A stretch of DNA of 64,000 nt from Fontibacillus phaseoli (GTDB lineage Bacteria > Bacillota > Bacilli > Paenibacillales > Paenibacillaceae): contig NZ_QPJW01000007.1 of the NCBI RefSeq assembly GCF_003337355.1, positions 62,001 to 126,000 of the forward strand. The letters are read 5' to 3'. The position numbers and the translations under genes are program-made. This document shows positions 25,873-35,597 of this stretch, piece after piece; the stretch's first letter is position 1; each line of letters starts with the position of its first letter. The notes under the pieces were generated by a model that was not told the DNA's origin, made no database searches, and saw only the letters and a program-made list of their open reading frames with translations.

Positions 25873-25976
25873 GTCCTTCCCTCCTTTCGCTATTGTGTAA
25901 TCCTTTCTTTGCCAAAACACGTGTTTCCTACAAATCCATATAGAATGAACTATTGATAGATGTGGAGGGCAAATCC

Positions 25977-26022
25977 GTAAAATGTTCCTGCGATCGCTGC
26001 CGTTTCTTCGGAATCATTTTAC
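25977..26022. repeat. imperfect inverted repeat in the sigma-tcyP gap
   Basis: GTAAAATG-TTCC at 25977-25988 pairs with GGAA-T-CATTTTAC ending at 26022. No T-run follows. The rest of 25873-26233 shows no gene. Confidence 0.45.
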
Positions 26023-26233
26023 TCCCTTTCCTGCATCCTAATCTTTAGTTCATCTTATATAGCTTAAAGGACTTGATTGGGTGCCGCGGCGGGTGTGTAC
26101 CCGAACGGACGCATCTACTTCACTCGCGCCCAAAAGGGTTACACGCTCTCCCTATATTCAAGCCTTCAGCAGGTTAATACGCTCAGCCAAGGCATTTCAT
26201 TACAAATTAAAAAAAGCCCCTTCCGGGACGAAA

Positions 26234-26270
26234 CAAAAAAAACCGCCGGAGCTCAGGGCTCCAGCGGTTT
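26234..26270 (-). terminator. intrinsic terminator after tcyP
   Basis: On the minus strand ACCGCTGGAGC pairs with GCTCCGGCGGT and is followed by eight T. Confidence 0.9.
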
Positions 26271-26281
26271 CGACTGATAAA

Positions 26282-27673
26282 TTAAGCCTGCACAACATCC
26301 AGATCCACGTTGCGTTTGAATACATCTTGATCGTTCTCTCCAAGCACCTTACCGGTTATGACGCCGGCCGTGATCGAATCGTTGACGTTGAGCGCCGTAC
26401 GACCCATATCAATCAACGGCTCAACGGAGATCAGCAAGCCTGCGAGGGCTACCGGCAGGTTCATCGTGGACAACACGATGAGCGAAGCGAAGGTCGCGCC
26501 GCCGCCGACGCCGGCAACGCCGAAGGAACTGATCGTTACGACCAGAATCAGCGTCAGGATGAAATCCCAGCTGAGCGGATCGATCCCGACCGTAGGTGCG
26601 ATCATCACGGCCAGCATGGCCGGATAAATACCGGCGCAGCCGTTTTGGCCAATCGTTGCCCCGAACGAGGCCGACAGATTGGCGATACCTTCCGGTACGC
26701 CGAGCCGTTTCGTTTGGGTTTCCACGTTAAGCGGAATGGTGGCGGCACTGGAGCGCGAAGTAAACGCGAATACCAGCGTCGGCAGCACTTTTCTCACGTA
26801 TTGTACCGGATTGTATCCGAACAGCGCCAGCAAAATCAGATGAATGATAAACATCACAATCAAGGCTACATATGAAGCCCCTACAAACTTGATCAGCTTG
26901 AGGATTTCCTCGGGATTAGTGGTTGCGACAGTATTGGTAATAAGCGCCAAAATCCCGTAAGGCGTCAGCCGGAGCACCAGCGTTACAATCCGCATCACGA
27001 CAGCGTACACGGAATCCACAATTTTACGGAACGTGTCGGCTTGTTCGGGTTTCTTTTTATCCAGTCCAAGTACGGCTACTCCGATGAATGCCGAGAAAAT
27101 AACGACCGCAAGCGTTGAAGTGCTGCGCGCGCCGGTCATATCCGCAAACGGATTCGTAGGAATGAAATCCAGCACCTGCTGCGGAATGGATCTGTCCGCA
27201 ACTTCGCCCACACGTTCCTCAAGTTTCGCGCCACGAGCTTGTTCCTGCTCACCGGCTTCGATTTCGATCGCCTTCAGGTCAAAGCTCAAGCTGGTTACGA
27301 TACTTACGGTTGCTGCTATCGCCGTTGTAATCAGCAGCACGGCAATGATCAGTCCGCTGATTTTACCGAGGTTTTGTTTCCCCTTCAGCTTCGTAATGGC
27401 CGAAATAATCGAGACCATGATCAGCGGAACAACAACCATTTGCAATAAGCCGACATATCCGCGTCCCACCAGATTAAACCAATCCGTCGACTTGGCCAGC
27501 ACTTCCGAATCCGCCTGGTAAATCAACTGAAGAATAACTCCTAACACGAGGCCCAGACCCAGACCAGTAAACACCCGCTTCGTAAAAGATATATGCTTCT
27601 TCTGCATCCAGAGAAGTACGCCAAGCAGTACAAGCATGACGGCTACGTTAATGATGATCCACAATGTTTCCAT
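26282..27673 (-). CDS. tcyP: L-cystine symporter of the DAACS family
   Basis: A 463-residue sodium/dicarboxylate-type symporter closely resembling TcyP. Recognisable parts are QMVVVPLIMVSIISAITKL, the extracytoplasmic loop with EAGEQEQARGAKLEERVGEV, LVFAFTSRSSAATIPLNVE (the serine-rich substrate loop), GATIGQNGCAGIYPAM and NDSITAGVITGKVLGE. It imports cystine as a sulfur source. The ATG at 27671-27673 is chosen for GGGGGAA upstream. Divergent from sfp. Confidence 0.93.
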   Translation of the reverse strand: METLWIIINVAVMLVLLGVLLWMQKKHISFTKRVFTGLGLGLVLGVILQLIYQADSEVLAKSTDWFNLVGRGYVGLLQMVVVPLIMVSIISAITKLKGKQNLGKISGLIIAVLLITTAIAATVSIVTSLSFDLKAIEIEAGEQEQARGAKLEERVGEVADRSIPQQVLDFIPTNPFADMTGARSTSTLAVVIFSAFIGVAVLGLDKKKPEQADTFRKIVDSVYAVVMRIVTLVLRLTPYGILALITNTVATTNPEEILKLIKFVGASYVALIVMFIIHLILLALFGYNPVQYVRKVLPTLVFAFTSRSSAATIPLNVETQTKRLGVPEGIANLSASFGATIGQNGCAGIYPAMLAVMIAPTVGIDPLSWDFILTLILVVTISSFGVAGVGGGATFASLIVLSTMNLPVALAGLLISVEPLIDMGRTALNVNDSITAGVITGKVLGENDQDVFKRNVDLDVVQA

Positions 27674-27816
27674 CTTCCGATTCCCCCTATAGAACCAATA
27701 AATATTGATGACTGCTGTATGTTTGATCAGCTTCACAAACGTATCATAACATAAACACTAGTAATTTTATAGGATTAATTTGTATGTAATATTTTGTTAA
27801 TTTTTACCCATTATTT

Positions 27817-27832
27817 ATGTATTAAAATACAT
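27817..27832. promoter_or_regulatory. palindrome between tcyP and sfp
   Basis: ATGTATT-AA-AATACAT, a perfect 16-bp dyad in the divergent region. A second dyad, TAAGATT-AGAAC-AATCTTA, lies at about 27858-27876. Either could be a regulator site; neither matches a box I can name. Confidence 0.45.
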
Positions 27833-27907
27833 GTCAGTAAGCGTTTGGTATACTATTAAGATTAGAACAATCTTACCGCTAGTATAAATCGAATTGGGAG
27901 AAACAGT

Positions 27908-28603
27908 ATGATCCAAGTGTACGGCGTCAAACTGGAGCAGGAGCCTGATCCGCTGCTAAAGCGCAAACTTCTTGAAGCTCTACCGTTCCAAAAACAGGAG
28001 AAAATAAGCCGGTTCATTCACCGGGCTGACGCGCTGCGTTGCATGACGGCCGACATCCTGTCCCGGTATATGATATGCCGGACTCTCGCCATCAAAAACA
28101 GTGAAATTCGAATAAATTGCAACCGTTTCGGTAAACCGCTGTTATCCGGAGATACCGGCTACCATTTCAATCAATCCCATTCGGGACAATGGGTTGTCGG
28201 CATCCTTGCGGACTCCCCTTGCGGCATCGATGCGGAAGAAATCCGCGAAGCGGACCTGGGCATTGCGGAGCATTGCTTTGCAAAGCAGGAATTCCGGGAT
28301 TTGCAGGCGGTGCCAGTCGAGCTAAGAGGAGAGTATTTCTTCGATTTGTGGACGCTAAAAGAAAGTTACGTTAAAGCCTCCGGGTTCGGATTATCGGTCC
28401 CGCTCGCTTCCTTCGCCATCCGGAAACACTCCACCGGCATCACACTGCAGACGGAACATGAATTCAGGGACTGCCACTTTAAGCAATATCATATTGACCC
28501 GGCTTATAAGCTGTCCGTTTGCGCCGGCGTCAGCAAGTTTCCTGAGCAATTGGAGCTCATCGGCCAAGAACAGCTTTATATTCAATTTATGAATTATTTA
28601 TAA
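27908..28603 (+). CDS. sfp: Sfp-type 4'-phosphopantetheinyl transferase
   Basis: A 231-residue enzyme that transfers phosphopantetheine from CoA to carrier domains of peptide synthetases. Motifs are visible in order: NRFGKPLL, FNQSHSGQWVVGIL, CGIDAEEIRE (metal-binding Asp and Glu) and DLWTLKESYVKASGFGL. Length matches Sfp (224). It is convergent with the NRPS genes, separated by a shared terminator, so it very likely activates the two carrier domains encoded there. Ribosome site GGGAG. Confidence 0.94.
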   Translation: MIQVYGVKLEQEPDPLLKRKLLEALPFQKQEKISRFIHRADALRCMTADILSRYMICRTLAIKNSEIRINCNRFGKPLLSGDTGYHFNQSHSGQWVVGILADSPCGIDAEEIREADLGIAEHCFAKQEFRDLQAVPVELRGEYFFDLWTLKESYVKASGFGLSVPLASFAIRKHSTGITLQTEHEFRDCHFKQYHIDPAYKLSVCAGVSKFPEQLELIGQEQLYIQFMNYL

Positions 28604-28626
28604 CATGAACTATTAATAACCATTAA

Positions 28627-28671
28627 AAACAGACTACCTCGGCGTTTGATTGCACTGAGGTAGTCTGTTTG
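28627..28671. terminator. bidirectional terminator between sfp and the NRPS operon
   Basis: CAGACTACCTC pairs with GAGGTAGTCTG; TTTGATT follows on the plus strand and TTTTTAATG on the minus strand. Confidence 0.8.
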
Positions 28672-28695
28672 ATTAGAGCTGCACGTTTTTCAGCG

Positions 28696-31600
28696 TTATA
28701 CTTCCAGCGAGTGACCGGCAGCCACGGATTGATTATTCTTCACTTGGCTATCCAGCCTGGCTTGCAAAGTATCGCGGTCTTCGATGACCGCATCGGGCAC
28801 GGCGTCCTCCAAATCGTCCTCCATGTTGCGTAATGGCTTGAAGTTAAAACCGACAATCGCCCAAGCCATGGCCAGCACGCCAACGCAAATGATCAGCAAC
28901 CCGATGCCCCGGCCCGGCCCTGTACCGATAATCGGCCCCAGCGTGCCTACGAGCACTCCGCCGGGATTCATCGCCGTATTGAACACGGAGTCGGCCAGCG
29001 TACCGGCCAGCAAATAGCCTACCGGCATACTGGACATCGCGATCATCTGGTTCGTCGCCAACACCCGGCCCTGCAGCTCCAGCCCCACCTTGGTCTGGAT
29101 CAGCGACTGCCAGTGCGTATTCACCAGCGTCACGGAGAACCAAATCCCGAACACTCCTGCGGCGGTGAGAATGACATTGGGACGGAGTCCGGCGATAATC
29201 ATGGAGAGCCCCTCCAAAATAACGAAACCGACCATCCCCGTTGCCATTCGTTTGGTTCCACCCCAGATACTCATTAGCAGGCCGCCGGTCATCGCGCCGA
29301 CGGCGCCCAGCGTCGTCACTGCAGCAAGGTCCGGCGCCGAACCGAAGGAAAGAACCAACGGCTGGATCAGTACGGTAGCCAGGCCGAACAAAATATTGCC
29401 TATCAAGAAAAAGGCGATCATATACAGCATGCCCGGCCGTCTAATAATGAATTTCCAGCCCATCAGCACTTCCTTCAGGAACGTCTCTTCTCTTCTTCTG
29501 AACAGGGTATTCGGGAATCTTACGATGGCCAGCGTTGCAATCGCCACGATAAAACTCAGAAAATCCAGAACAAAGATGTTAGCCATTCCGATGGTCGTAT
29601 AAAGCGCGACACCGACAAGCGGGGCAATCATTTCGCTACTCGAACTGGCCAGTTGCACGATGCCGTTCGCATGCCCCAGATACTGCTTCGGAATAATCTG
29701 CGCGATCGAAGCAACGAAGGCGGGCCGATGGAAAGACCGAGCCACGGAACCGACCGCGGAAGTCACATAAATATGCCAGATCTCAAGCGATCCGGTAGCC
29801 ATTAGCACCGCCATTACGGCGATGGGAACCGCCATCATGATATCGCTGAACAGCATCACCAGCCGCCGGTCGTAACGGTCGACGATCGCCCCGGCTATGG
29901 GCAGAACAAGAATGCCGGGAATGAGCGAGGCGGAGGAGATAGCGGCAAAATCCCCTACGGCTCCGGTCTGGGCGAACACCCATACCCCGAGCGCAATGCC
30001 GGTGAGTCCTGAGCCCAGGACCGACAATAGCTGCCCGAAGACGACCAGGAAAAACATATTCAGATTCGGGACTGCCGCCTTCCTTTTGACAACCGCACGC
30101 TCCGCTCTCTCCGTTCCTTTCAACGTATCCGTCTCCGGGTCGTAAGGATCCAGTTCGTTCTTCGCAAGAACGATATCATTGATCCAGCGGGTCACTTCGT
30201 CTGCCTGATGCTTGATAAAATAATGCCCGGATTTTGGAATCACGATCAGATCGACCCGGTCGCTGAAAAACTCCCACTCTTTGTACCGCTCCTCATACAG
30301 CTCGGTGGCCCGGTCCTTCTCTCCAATGATGCAGGTGACGGGACAACTGAGTTTCGGCCACGCCTTCTCCGCATACGCCCCGGTGAAATAGTCCTCGCTT
30401 TCCCTCGCGTCATGCCGCAGACAGCGAATCATGAAGTCCCGCTCCTCAAGATCCTCCACCTCCGTAAACCCGCCGAGCGCCTTAAGGAAGGCGTGATACG
30501 ACTTGTTGGACATGCTTCGGTCGGACGGAAATAGCTTGGAATACCAATCGAAGAAACGACCGGGAATGCGGGCAATCGGGAAGGTTCCTCCCAGAAATAC
30601 CCGAAGCAGCGGGTACTTCTCCTCATCGAGCTGCCGGGCAATTTCCATCGTCAGGGCGCCGCCCACGCAGTGGCCGTACAGCACGACAGGACCATTCACG
30701 GCTCGCTTGATCTCCTCGATACATTGGCGGGCCACTTCCCGGATGGGCAACAGCGGCTCTTCCTTGCGGCTGTAATCGTGACCGGGCAAATCCAGCGCAT
30801 AAAGGTCTATATGCTCCGGCATTTGCGCCGCAAACGGCTGGTACGTAATCGCGCTGCCTCCCGCGTAAGGAACGCACACCAACGAAAAATTGGTCCTGCT
30901 CCCGGAGGAATGTCTAGTCAGCTTGTGCAACAAATGACGGTCCGAAGACTTGCCCCGGTCGATATATTCCGCCAAGGTCCGAATCGTCGGATGCTTGAAG
31001 AAATCCATAATGCCGATCCAGTCGCCAAGCCGTCTTACCGCCTTTAGCGCCTTGAACGATTCGCCTCCCAACTCGAAAAAGCCGTCGTCTATGCCGAACG
31101 TCTCCAGGCCGAGAATGTCCCTCCAAACTTCATAAACGGCCTTTTCCGTGGCCGTACGCGGGGCCTCGCCCCCTCTCCCTGCTACCGCCAGGTTTGGAAT
31201 CTCCATGGCTTCCAACTGACGAACATCCACTTTGCCGTTCGGGTTCAAAGGAAGTGCGTCCAATTCCACGATATGGGAAGGAATCATATACTCCGGCAAT
31301 TTATCCTTAAGCAACCGTTTGAGCTCGGAAAGCGGCTGTTCCAACTCCGAATCCCGCCTGTAAACCAGATAGGCGACGATCTTTTTCTCTCCGGCGGCGG
31401 TCTCCTTAAGCTGGACGGCGGCATCGGAGACAAAGGCAAATGAAGTCATTACGGCTTCGATTTCCCCAAGCTCGATCCGGTAGCCGCGAATTTTAATCTG
31501 GCGGTCCATCCGGCCCACGATTTCCACGGCACCGTCACGCAAATAACGCACCCGGTCGCCCGTCCGATACAAAGTACCTCCTTCCTCATCCGCGGCGTAC

Positions 31601-34260
31601 GGATTTGGCAGGAAGCGTTCCTTCGTCAGCTCCGGCCTGCCGTAATATCCCCGGGCGACCCCTAAGCCGCCGATATACAGCTCCCCGGGCACTCCGACCG
31701 GCACAGGCCGGAGCCTGCCGTCGAGGATATACCGGCGCACATTGCCGAACGGATAGCCGATCGGCACATGGGTAGACCGGTGCTCCGGTACCTCATCCGG
31801 GATCTCGTAGGCGAATGCCGACACGGTCGTCTCCGTCGGGCCATAGTGATTTTCCAATCTGACTTCCGGCCGCAACGCCCTGATTTTTCTCACGGTTTCC
31901 CAGCTTAAGGCCTCCCCCGCTAAAATCAGCACCTTCCGCGGAACGACCTTTTCCGGATTTGCAGCCTCCAACAGCACTTCGAAGTGGCTCGGTACCACCT
32001 TCATCACATCGATCGCGTGGTTTCCGAAATAGCTTGCTACCCCGTCGGGATCGCATGACAGTTCGTAAGACAACACATGCAATATTCCTCCGGTACATAG
32101 CGCCCCAAATACATTACTCATTCCAAGATCCGCCGCAAAGGTCGAAGCCATGGCAAAGCTGAGCGGCTCCGTTAATTCCAGGCGGCCGATCAGCCCCCGG
32201 ATATAGTTGTGGAACTGGGCCAGTTCCACCGCGACCCCCTTCGGGGCCCCAGTCGTTCCGGATGTGAACACCATGTACATCAGGTTGGAGGCATCCGTTG
32301 CCAATACCGGATTGTCATCGCCGAAAGACTTCAACCGTCTGACCGATTCCGGATCGTCTATGGCAAAAACGGTAACGCCGGATTCCGGCAGTTGCAGATC
32401 CATGGCTGCTTTGTTCTGCGTCAGAAGCATTCCCATGCCGGACTGGACCACCATGGAGGCCAGCCGGTCCTTGGGATACGAAGGATCCAGCGGTACAAAA
32501 GCGCCTCCCGCTTTCAGTACTGCGAGCATGGCGATGACGAAATCCGCGGACCGTTCCATGTAAATACCGACCGTTACTTCGGGCCCGACACCCTGGGTGC
32601 GCAAGTAATAGGCAAGGCGGTTAGCGCGCGAGTTCATTTCCCCGTACGTGCAGGAGACTCCTTCAAAGACAAGGGCAAGATGATCTCCTCTGGCGGCCGC
32701 CTGCGCTTCGATTTGCGATACGACATGAAAGCCTTCTTCATAGTCTGTTGCCGTATCTCCCGCCCACTCTCCAAGCAGTTGATGACGCTCAGAACCGGAC
32801 AACAGATACATATCCGCAAGGACCTGATGCGGAGATGCACAGGCACTGTCGAGCAAGTAAAAATAGTGGTCAAGCATTCTTTGTACGGTCGATTCCAAAA
32901 ACAAATCTACACTGTATTCCACTTGCAAGTTATATGCATTAGCCGAAAAGGTGAGATCGAACTTGGAACTGCTCGTGGGCACCGAACTGCTGAACCGGAG
33001 CGGAAACTCCTCCGCCTCTTCCCAGCCCACATGCATGTTCTGCAGGACAAACATCACTTGGAACAAGGGGCTGCGGCTTATATCCCTTTCGATCGGCAGC
33101 AATTCAATCAGCTTGTCCAGCGGGAAATCCTGATGTTCCTGCGCCTCAAGCGCGAGCTGCTTGACCTGCCGCACCGTCTCGCGGAAGGTGGAAGCTTCGT
33201 CAAGCTTGATCCGGATCGGCAACGTATTGACGAAAAAACCGATGTTCGGTTCGATTTGTTCCATGCTCCGGTTAGCCGTCGGGGACCCGATAATCAGATC
33301 GGTCTGCCCGGTATAACCGTATAAAAGCACGGCGTACGCGGCGAGCATCAGCATGTATGGCGTGACGTCTTCTTCCCTGCACCACGCCTGCAGCCGGGAA
33401 TGGAACCCCTCCGGAAGCGGCTTGATGATATGGGCCCCGCGGGAAGATTTCACCGGCGGGCGCGGCAGATCGGTCGGAAGCTCCAGCACCGGAAGTTCTC
33501 CCTGAAATTGGCGGAGCCAGTACTCCTTGTGGTAATCAATCTCTTTGCCGGCCATGAATTTCCGCTGCCAAACGGCATAATCGGCGTACTGCACTGCCAA
33601 AGGCGGTTTCTCCATAGCCTGAGCCTGGCTCCGGCCTAACGCCACGTAGGCCTCTTGAATTTCGCTCATGATGATACCGAGCGACCAGCCGTCGCAAGCG
33701 ATATGATGAATATTCAGCAGCAAATAATGCTCCCGTTGACCCAGCGTAAATATATAAGCCCGGATGGGCAGTTCACTCTCCAACTGGAACGGGATAGCGG
33801 AATTGCGTCTAACCAGCGCTTCCAGTTCGGTACTGTGTTCCTCCCCCTGTCCGCCAAGGCCGTCGAGATGGTAAACCGGCACATCCAGCGGCGAAAAGGG
33901 CTGAACCACCTGCACCGTCTCTTCTCCTGAAGCTTTGTAAGTCGTACGCAAAATTTCATGACGCTCGATGAGCCTATCGACGGCTTGCTTCAACCGGGGA
34001 ATATCCAGTTCCACCGGAATGTTGAACAAGCATGGAATGTTGTAAGCCGGGCTATCCGGCTCCCACTGATACATGAACCAGAGCCGTTCTTGGGAAAAAG
34101 AAAGCGGGAATTCATGAAAGAACCGGGATCCGACCCTGGGCAGTGGCTCGATCACCGGTCTTGTGCCCGCTTGCCCGTTCGTCTTCGCTTTAATTTTGTT
34201 CAGCAATTGCTGCCGTTTTTCCGGGGGCAGCATGCCGATCCGATCCATTAACTCGCTCAA
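28696..34260 (-). CDS. single-module NRPS fused to thioesterase and MFS exporter (C-A-T-TE-MFS)
   Basis: A 1854-residue protein. Order: an N-terminal helix (MDRIGMLPPEKRQQLLNKIK), condensation domain about 45-470 (HHIACDGWS near residue 185), adenylation domain about 520-1010 (MVFTSGTTGAPKGV, YRTGDRVRYL, LNPNGKVDVRQL), carrier domain with LGGES (about 1065), a type II-like thioesterase about 1120-1360, and a 12-helix MFS transporter about 1400-1810. The thioesterase nucleophile motif is GHCVGG with Cys1198 in place of Ser, with GEKDRAT and SGHYFIKH giving Asp and His. The pocket residues read about D-L-S-K-I-A-H-V-S, a code I cannot assign. TTG start at 34258-34260 follows AAGGTGAG; it lies 4 nt after the glycosyltransferase stop. 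Confidence 0.93.
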   Translation of the reverse strand: MSELMDRIGMLPPEKRQQLLNKIKAKTNGQAGTRPVIEPLPRVGSRFFHEFPLSFSQERLWFMYQWEPDSPAYNIPCLFNIPVELDIPRLKQAVDRLIERHEILRTTYKASGEETVQVVQPFSPLDVPVYHLDGLGGQGEEHSTELEALVRRNSAIPFQLESELPIRAYIFTLGQREHYLLLNIHHIACDGWSLGIIMSEIQEAYVALGRSQAQAMEKPPLAVQYADYAVWQRKFMAGKEIDYHKEYWLRQFQGELPVLELPTDLPRPPVKSSRGAHIIKPLPEGFHSRLQAWCREEDVTPYMLMLAAYAVLLYGYTGQTDLIIGSPTANRSMEQIEPNIGFFVNTLPIRIKLDEASTFRETVRQVKQLALEAQEHQDFPLDKLIELLPIERDISRSPLFQVMFVLQNMHVGWEEAEEFPLRFSSSVPTSSSKFDLTFSANAYNLQVEYSVDLFLESTVQRMLDHYFYLLDSACASPHQVLADMYLLSGSERHQLLGEWAGDTATDYEEGFHVVSQIEAQAAARGDHLALVFEGVSCTYGEMNSRANRLAYYLRTQGVGPEVTVGIYMERSADFVIAMLAVLKAGGAFVPLDPSYPKDRLASMVVQSGMGMLLTQNKAAMDLQLPESGVTVFAIDDPESVRRLKSFGDDNPVLATDASNLMYMVFTSGTTGAPKGVAVELAQFHNYIRGLIGRLELTEPLSFAMASTFAADLGMSNVFGALCTGGILHVLSYELSCDPDGVASYFGNHAIDVMKVVPSHFEVLLEAANPEKVVPRKVLILAGEALSWETVRKIRALRPEVRLENHYGPTETTVSAFAYEIPDEVPEHRSTHVPIGYPFGNVRRYILDGRLRPVPVGVPGELYIGGLGVARGYYGRPELTKERFLPNPYAADEEGGTLYRTGDRVRYLRDGAVEIVGRMDRQIKIRGYRIELGEIEAVMTSFAFVSDAAVQLKETAAGEKKIVAYLVYRRDSELEQPLSELKRLLKDKLPEYMIPSHIVELDALPLNPNGKVDVRQLEAMEIPNLAVAGRGGEAPRTATEKAVYEVWRDILGLETFGIDDGFFELGGESFKALKAVRRLGDWIGIMDFFKHPTIRTLAEYIDRGKSSDRHLLHKLTRHSSGSRTNFSLVCVPYAGGSAITYQPFAAQMPEHIDLYALDLPGHDYSRKEEPLLPIREVARQCIEEIKRAVNGPVVLYGHCVGGALTMEIARQLDEEKYPLLRVFLGGTFPIARIPGRFFDWYSKLFPSDRSMSNKSYHAFLKALGGFTEVEDLEERDFMIRCLRHDARESEDYFTGAYAEKAWPKLSCPVTCIIGEKDRATELYEERYKEWEFFSDRVDLIVIPKSGHYFIKHQADEVTRWINDIVLAKNELDPYDPETDTLKGTERAERAVVKRKAAVPNLNMFFLVVFGQLLSVLGSGLTGIALGVWVFAQTGAVGDFAAISSASLIPGILVLPIAGAIVDRYDRRLVMLFSDIMMAVPIAVMAVLMATGSLEIWHIYVTSAVGSVARSFHRPAFVASIAQIIPKQYLGHANGIVQLASSSSEMIAPLVGVALYTTIGMANIFVLDFLSFIVAIATLAIVRFPNTLFRRREETFLKEVLMGWKFIIRRPGMLYMIAFFLIGNILFGLATVLIQPLVLSFGSAPDLAAVTTLGAVGAMTGGLLMSIWGGTKRMATGMVGFVILEGLSMIIAGLRPNVILTAAGVFGIWFSVTLVNTHWQSLIQTKVGLELQGRVLATNQMIAMSSMPVGYLLAGTLADSVFNTAMNPGGVLVGTLGPIIGTGPGRGIGLLIICVGVLAMAWAIVGFNFKPLRNMEDDLEDAVPDAVIEDRDTLQARLDSQVKNNQSVAAGHSLEV

Positions 34261-34264
34261 AGAC

Positions 34265-35587
34265 TCACCTTCTTTCCTGGAGCATCGCGAGCAGTCGTTC
34301 GCGCTTCTCGGACGGAAAAGTTTGAATTCGCTCCAGCATATCCCGCTTTTGAAGGTTGTTCGCTTCGTTTGCGGCCGACACTGCTTCAGACAGCCGTACG
34401 ACACGGTCCTCAGCCTTGTCGATGACTTTCCGGAAATAGGCCTCAAACGGCTCAATACCTAACGAGGCATGAAACCGGTTGGCGTGTTCATAAGAAGCCG
34501 CCGAAAGCGACTCATAATGATCCCGGTCCGAAGCCAACCGGTCCAGGGCTCCCACCCAAGGTCCGAGTTCCTGCTCCGGAATGACCGGAATCGGGACGCT
34601 GTTCGCAAGCACCTCTTCCTTGACGTACTGCCGGATGGGGCGGACCGGCAAAATGTAATCCAGTTGCATCTTCGCTTCCGGCAATCCGCCGACATGGCTG
34701 GCGAGGACGGGAATACCGCGCAGCATCGCCTCGACGACGACCTGCCCGAAGGATTCCCCCCATAACGAAGGCATCAGGAATACTTTGGTTTGCTTGTAAA
34801 TATCGTTAATATTTTCTGCCGGCTTTAAAATCGTCATGTTCGGAAGGGTCCTCATTTCCTCCAGTTCGTCTTCCTTCGTGGCCCAGGTCGGAACCGCCGC
34901 AAAGTTGAGATGAGGCATCCTCCGTGCCAATCCGATAAAGATCGAAAAACCTTTGATCGCCGAAGGGTTGATTGCGGTAATATACATATTGTCAAAGCTC
35001 GCCAGGAAAGGAAACGGGCCCGGACCATACGACGGGAAATAGATGACCTCGGAATCGACGCCCGCGTAGGCCGTAAAGTAATCCTTCAAATATTGGCTAA
35101 CCGAAATGATGCCGTCCAGCCTCTTGTACAAATCTATCTTCGACAAGTCTTCCTGAAAGCACTCCGGCCCGAACGGCAGGGTGGCCTGGCTATGCGAGAG
35201 GAAAATCGTTCTCGTACGGGTTTCCAGCACCGTTTCCAACAGTAAATGAGTATTGTCTTCCGATACGACCGTAATGTCCGGGGAAAATTGTTCGATCATG
35301 CTCCTGATGAACGGGAATACTTTGAATCTTTCCTTTATCGTATAGGAGATGACGCCGCTTTTTAAAATGACCAGCTTTTCGCCGGGATGATCCTCCAGCA
35401 CTTCGAATGCACCGGAACGCCGCTGCGCCGCCAGAAGTTCTTCAAATCCGGTTATTGACACCGCAGGAGAAATTACACGGCATTCGTGCCCTTTCGCTGC
35501 GAGTCCTTCCATCAGGATACGGTTAGCTTTATGAGCTCCGCCGTAAGGATACAGGTATTCCATCGACTGAACCAGCAGTATTTTCAT
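34265..35587 (-). CDS. GT4-like glycosyltransferase inside the NRPS operon
   Basis: A 440-residue GT-B glycosyltransferase. The N-terminus MKILLVQSMEYLYPYGGAHK binds the acceptor side; the donor site is MPSLWGESFGQVVVEAMLRG followed by PVLASHVGGLPE, typical of family GT4. No signal peptide. The last 30 residues (RDMLERIQTFPSEKRERLLA) resemble the N-terminal helix of the downstream NRPS and are not expected in a glycosyltransferase. It sits 10 nt after the A-T gene and 4 nt before the C-A-T-TE-MFS gene, so it likely glycosylates the peptide product. ATG at 35585-35587 follows AGGAGGG. Confidence 0.9.
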   Translation of the reverse strand: MKILLVQSMEYLYPYGGAHKANRILMEGLAAKGHECRVISPAVSITGFEELLAAQRRSGAFEVLEDHPGEKLVILKSGVISYTIKERFKVFPFIRSMIEQFSPDITVVSEDNTHLLLETVLETRTRTIFLSHSQATLPFGPECFQEDLSKIDLYKRLDGIISVSQYLKDYFTAYAGVDSEVIYFPSYGPGPFPFLASFDNMYITAINPSAIKGFSIFIGLARRMPHLNFAAVPTWATKEDELEEMRTLPNMTILKPAENINDIYKQTKVFLMPSLWGESFGQVVVEAMLRGIPVLASHVGGLPEAKMQLDYILPVRPIRQYVKEEVLANSVPIPVIPEQELGPWVGALDRLASDRDHYESLSAASYEHANRFHASLGIEPFEAYFRKVIDKAEDRVVRLSEAVSAANEANNLQKRDMLERIQTFPSEKRERLLAMLQERR

Positions 35588-35597
35588 GTTCTCCCTC

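Noticed and set aside
28696-34455. An earlier start that would extend the NRPS into the glycosyltransferase gene
   Set aside because: The extra 65 residues have no NRPS character and overlap the conserved end of the glycosyltransferase; the TTG at 34258-34260 has a ribosome site.
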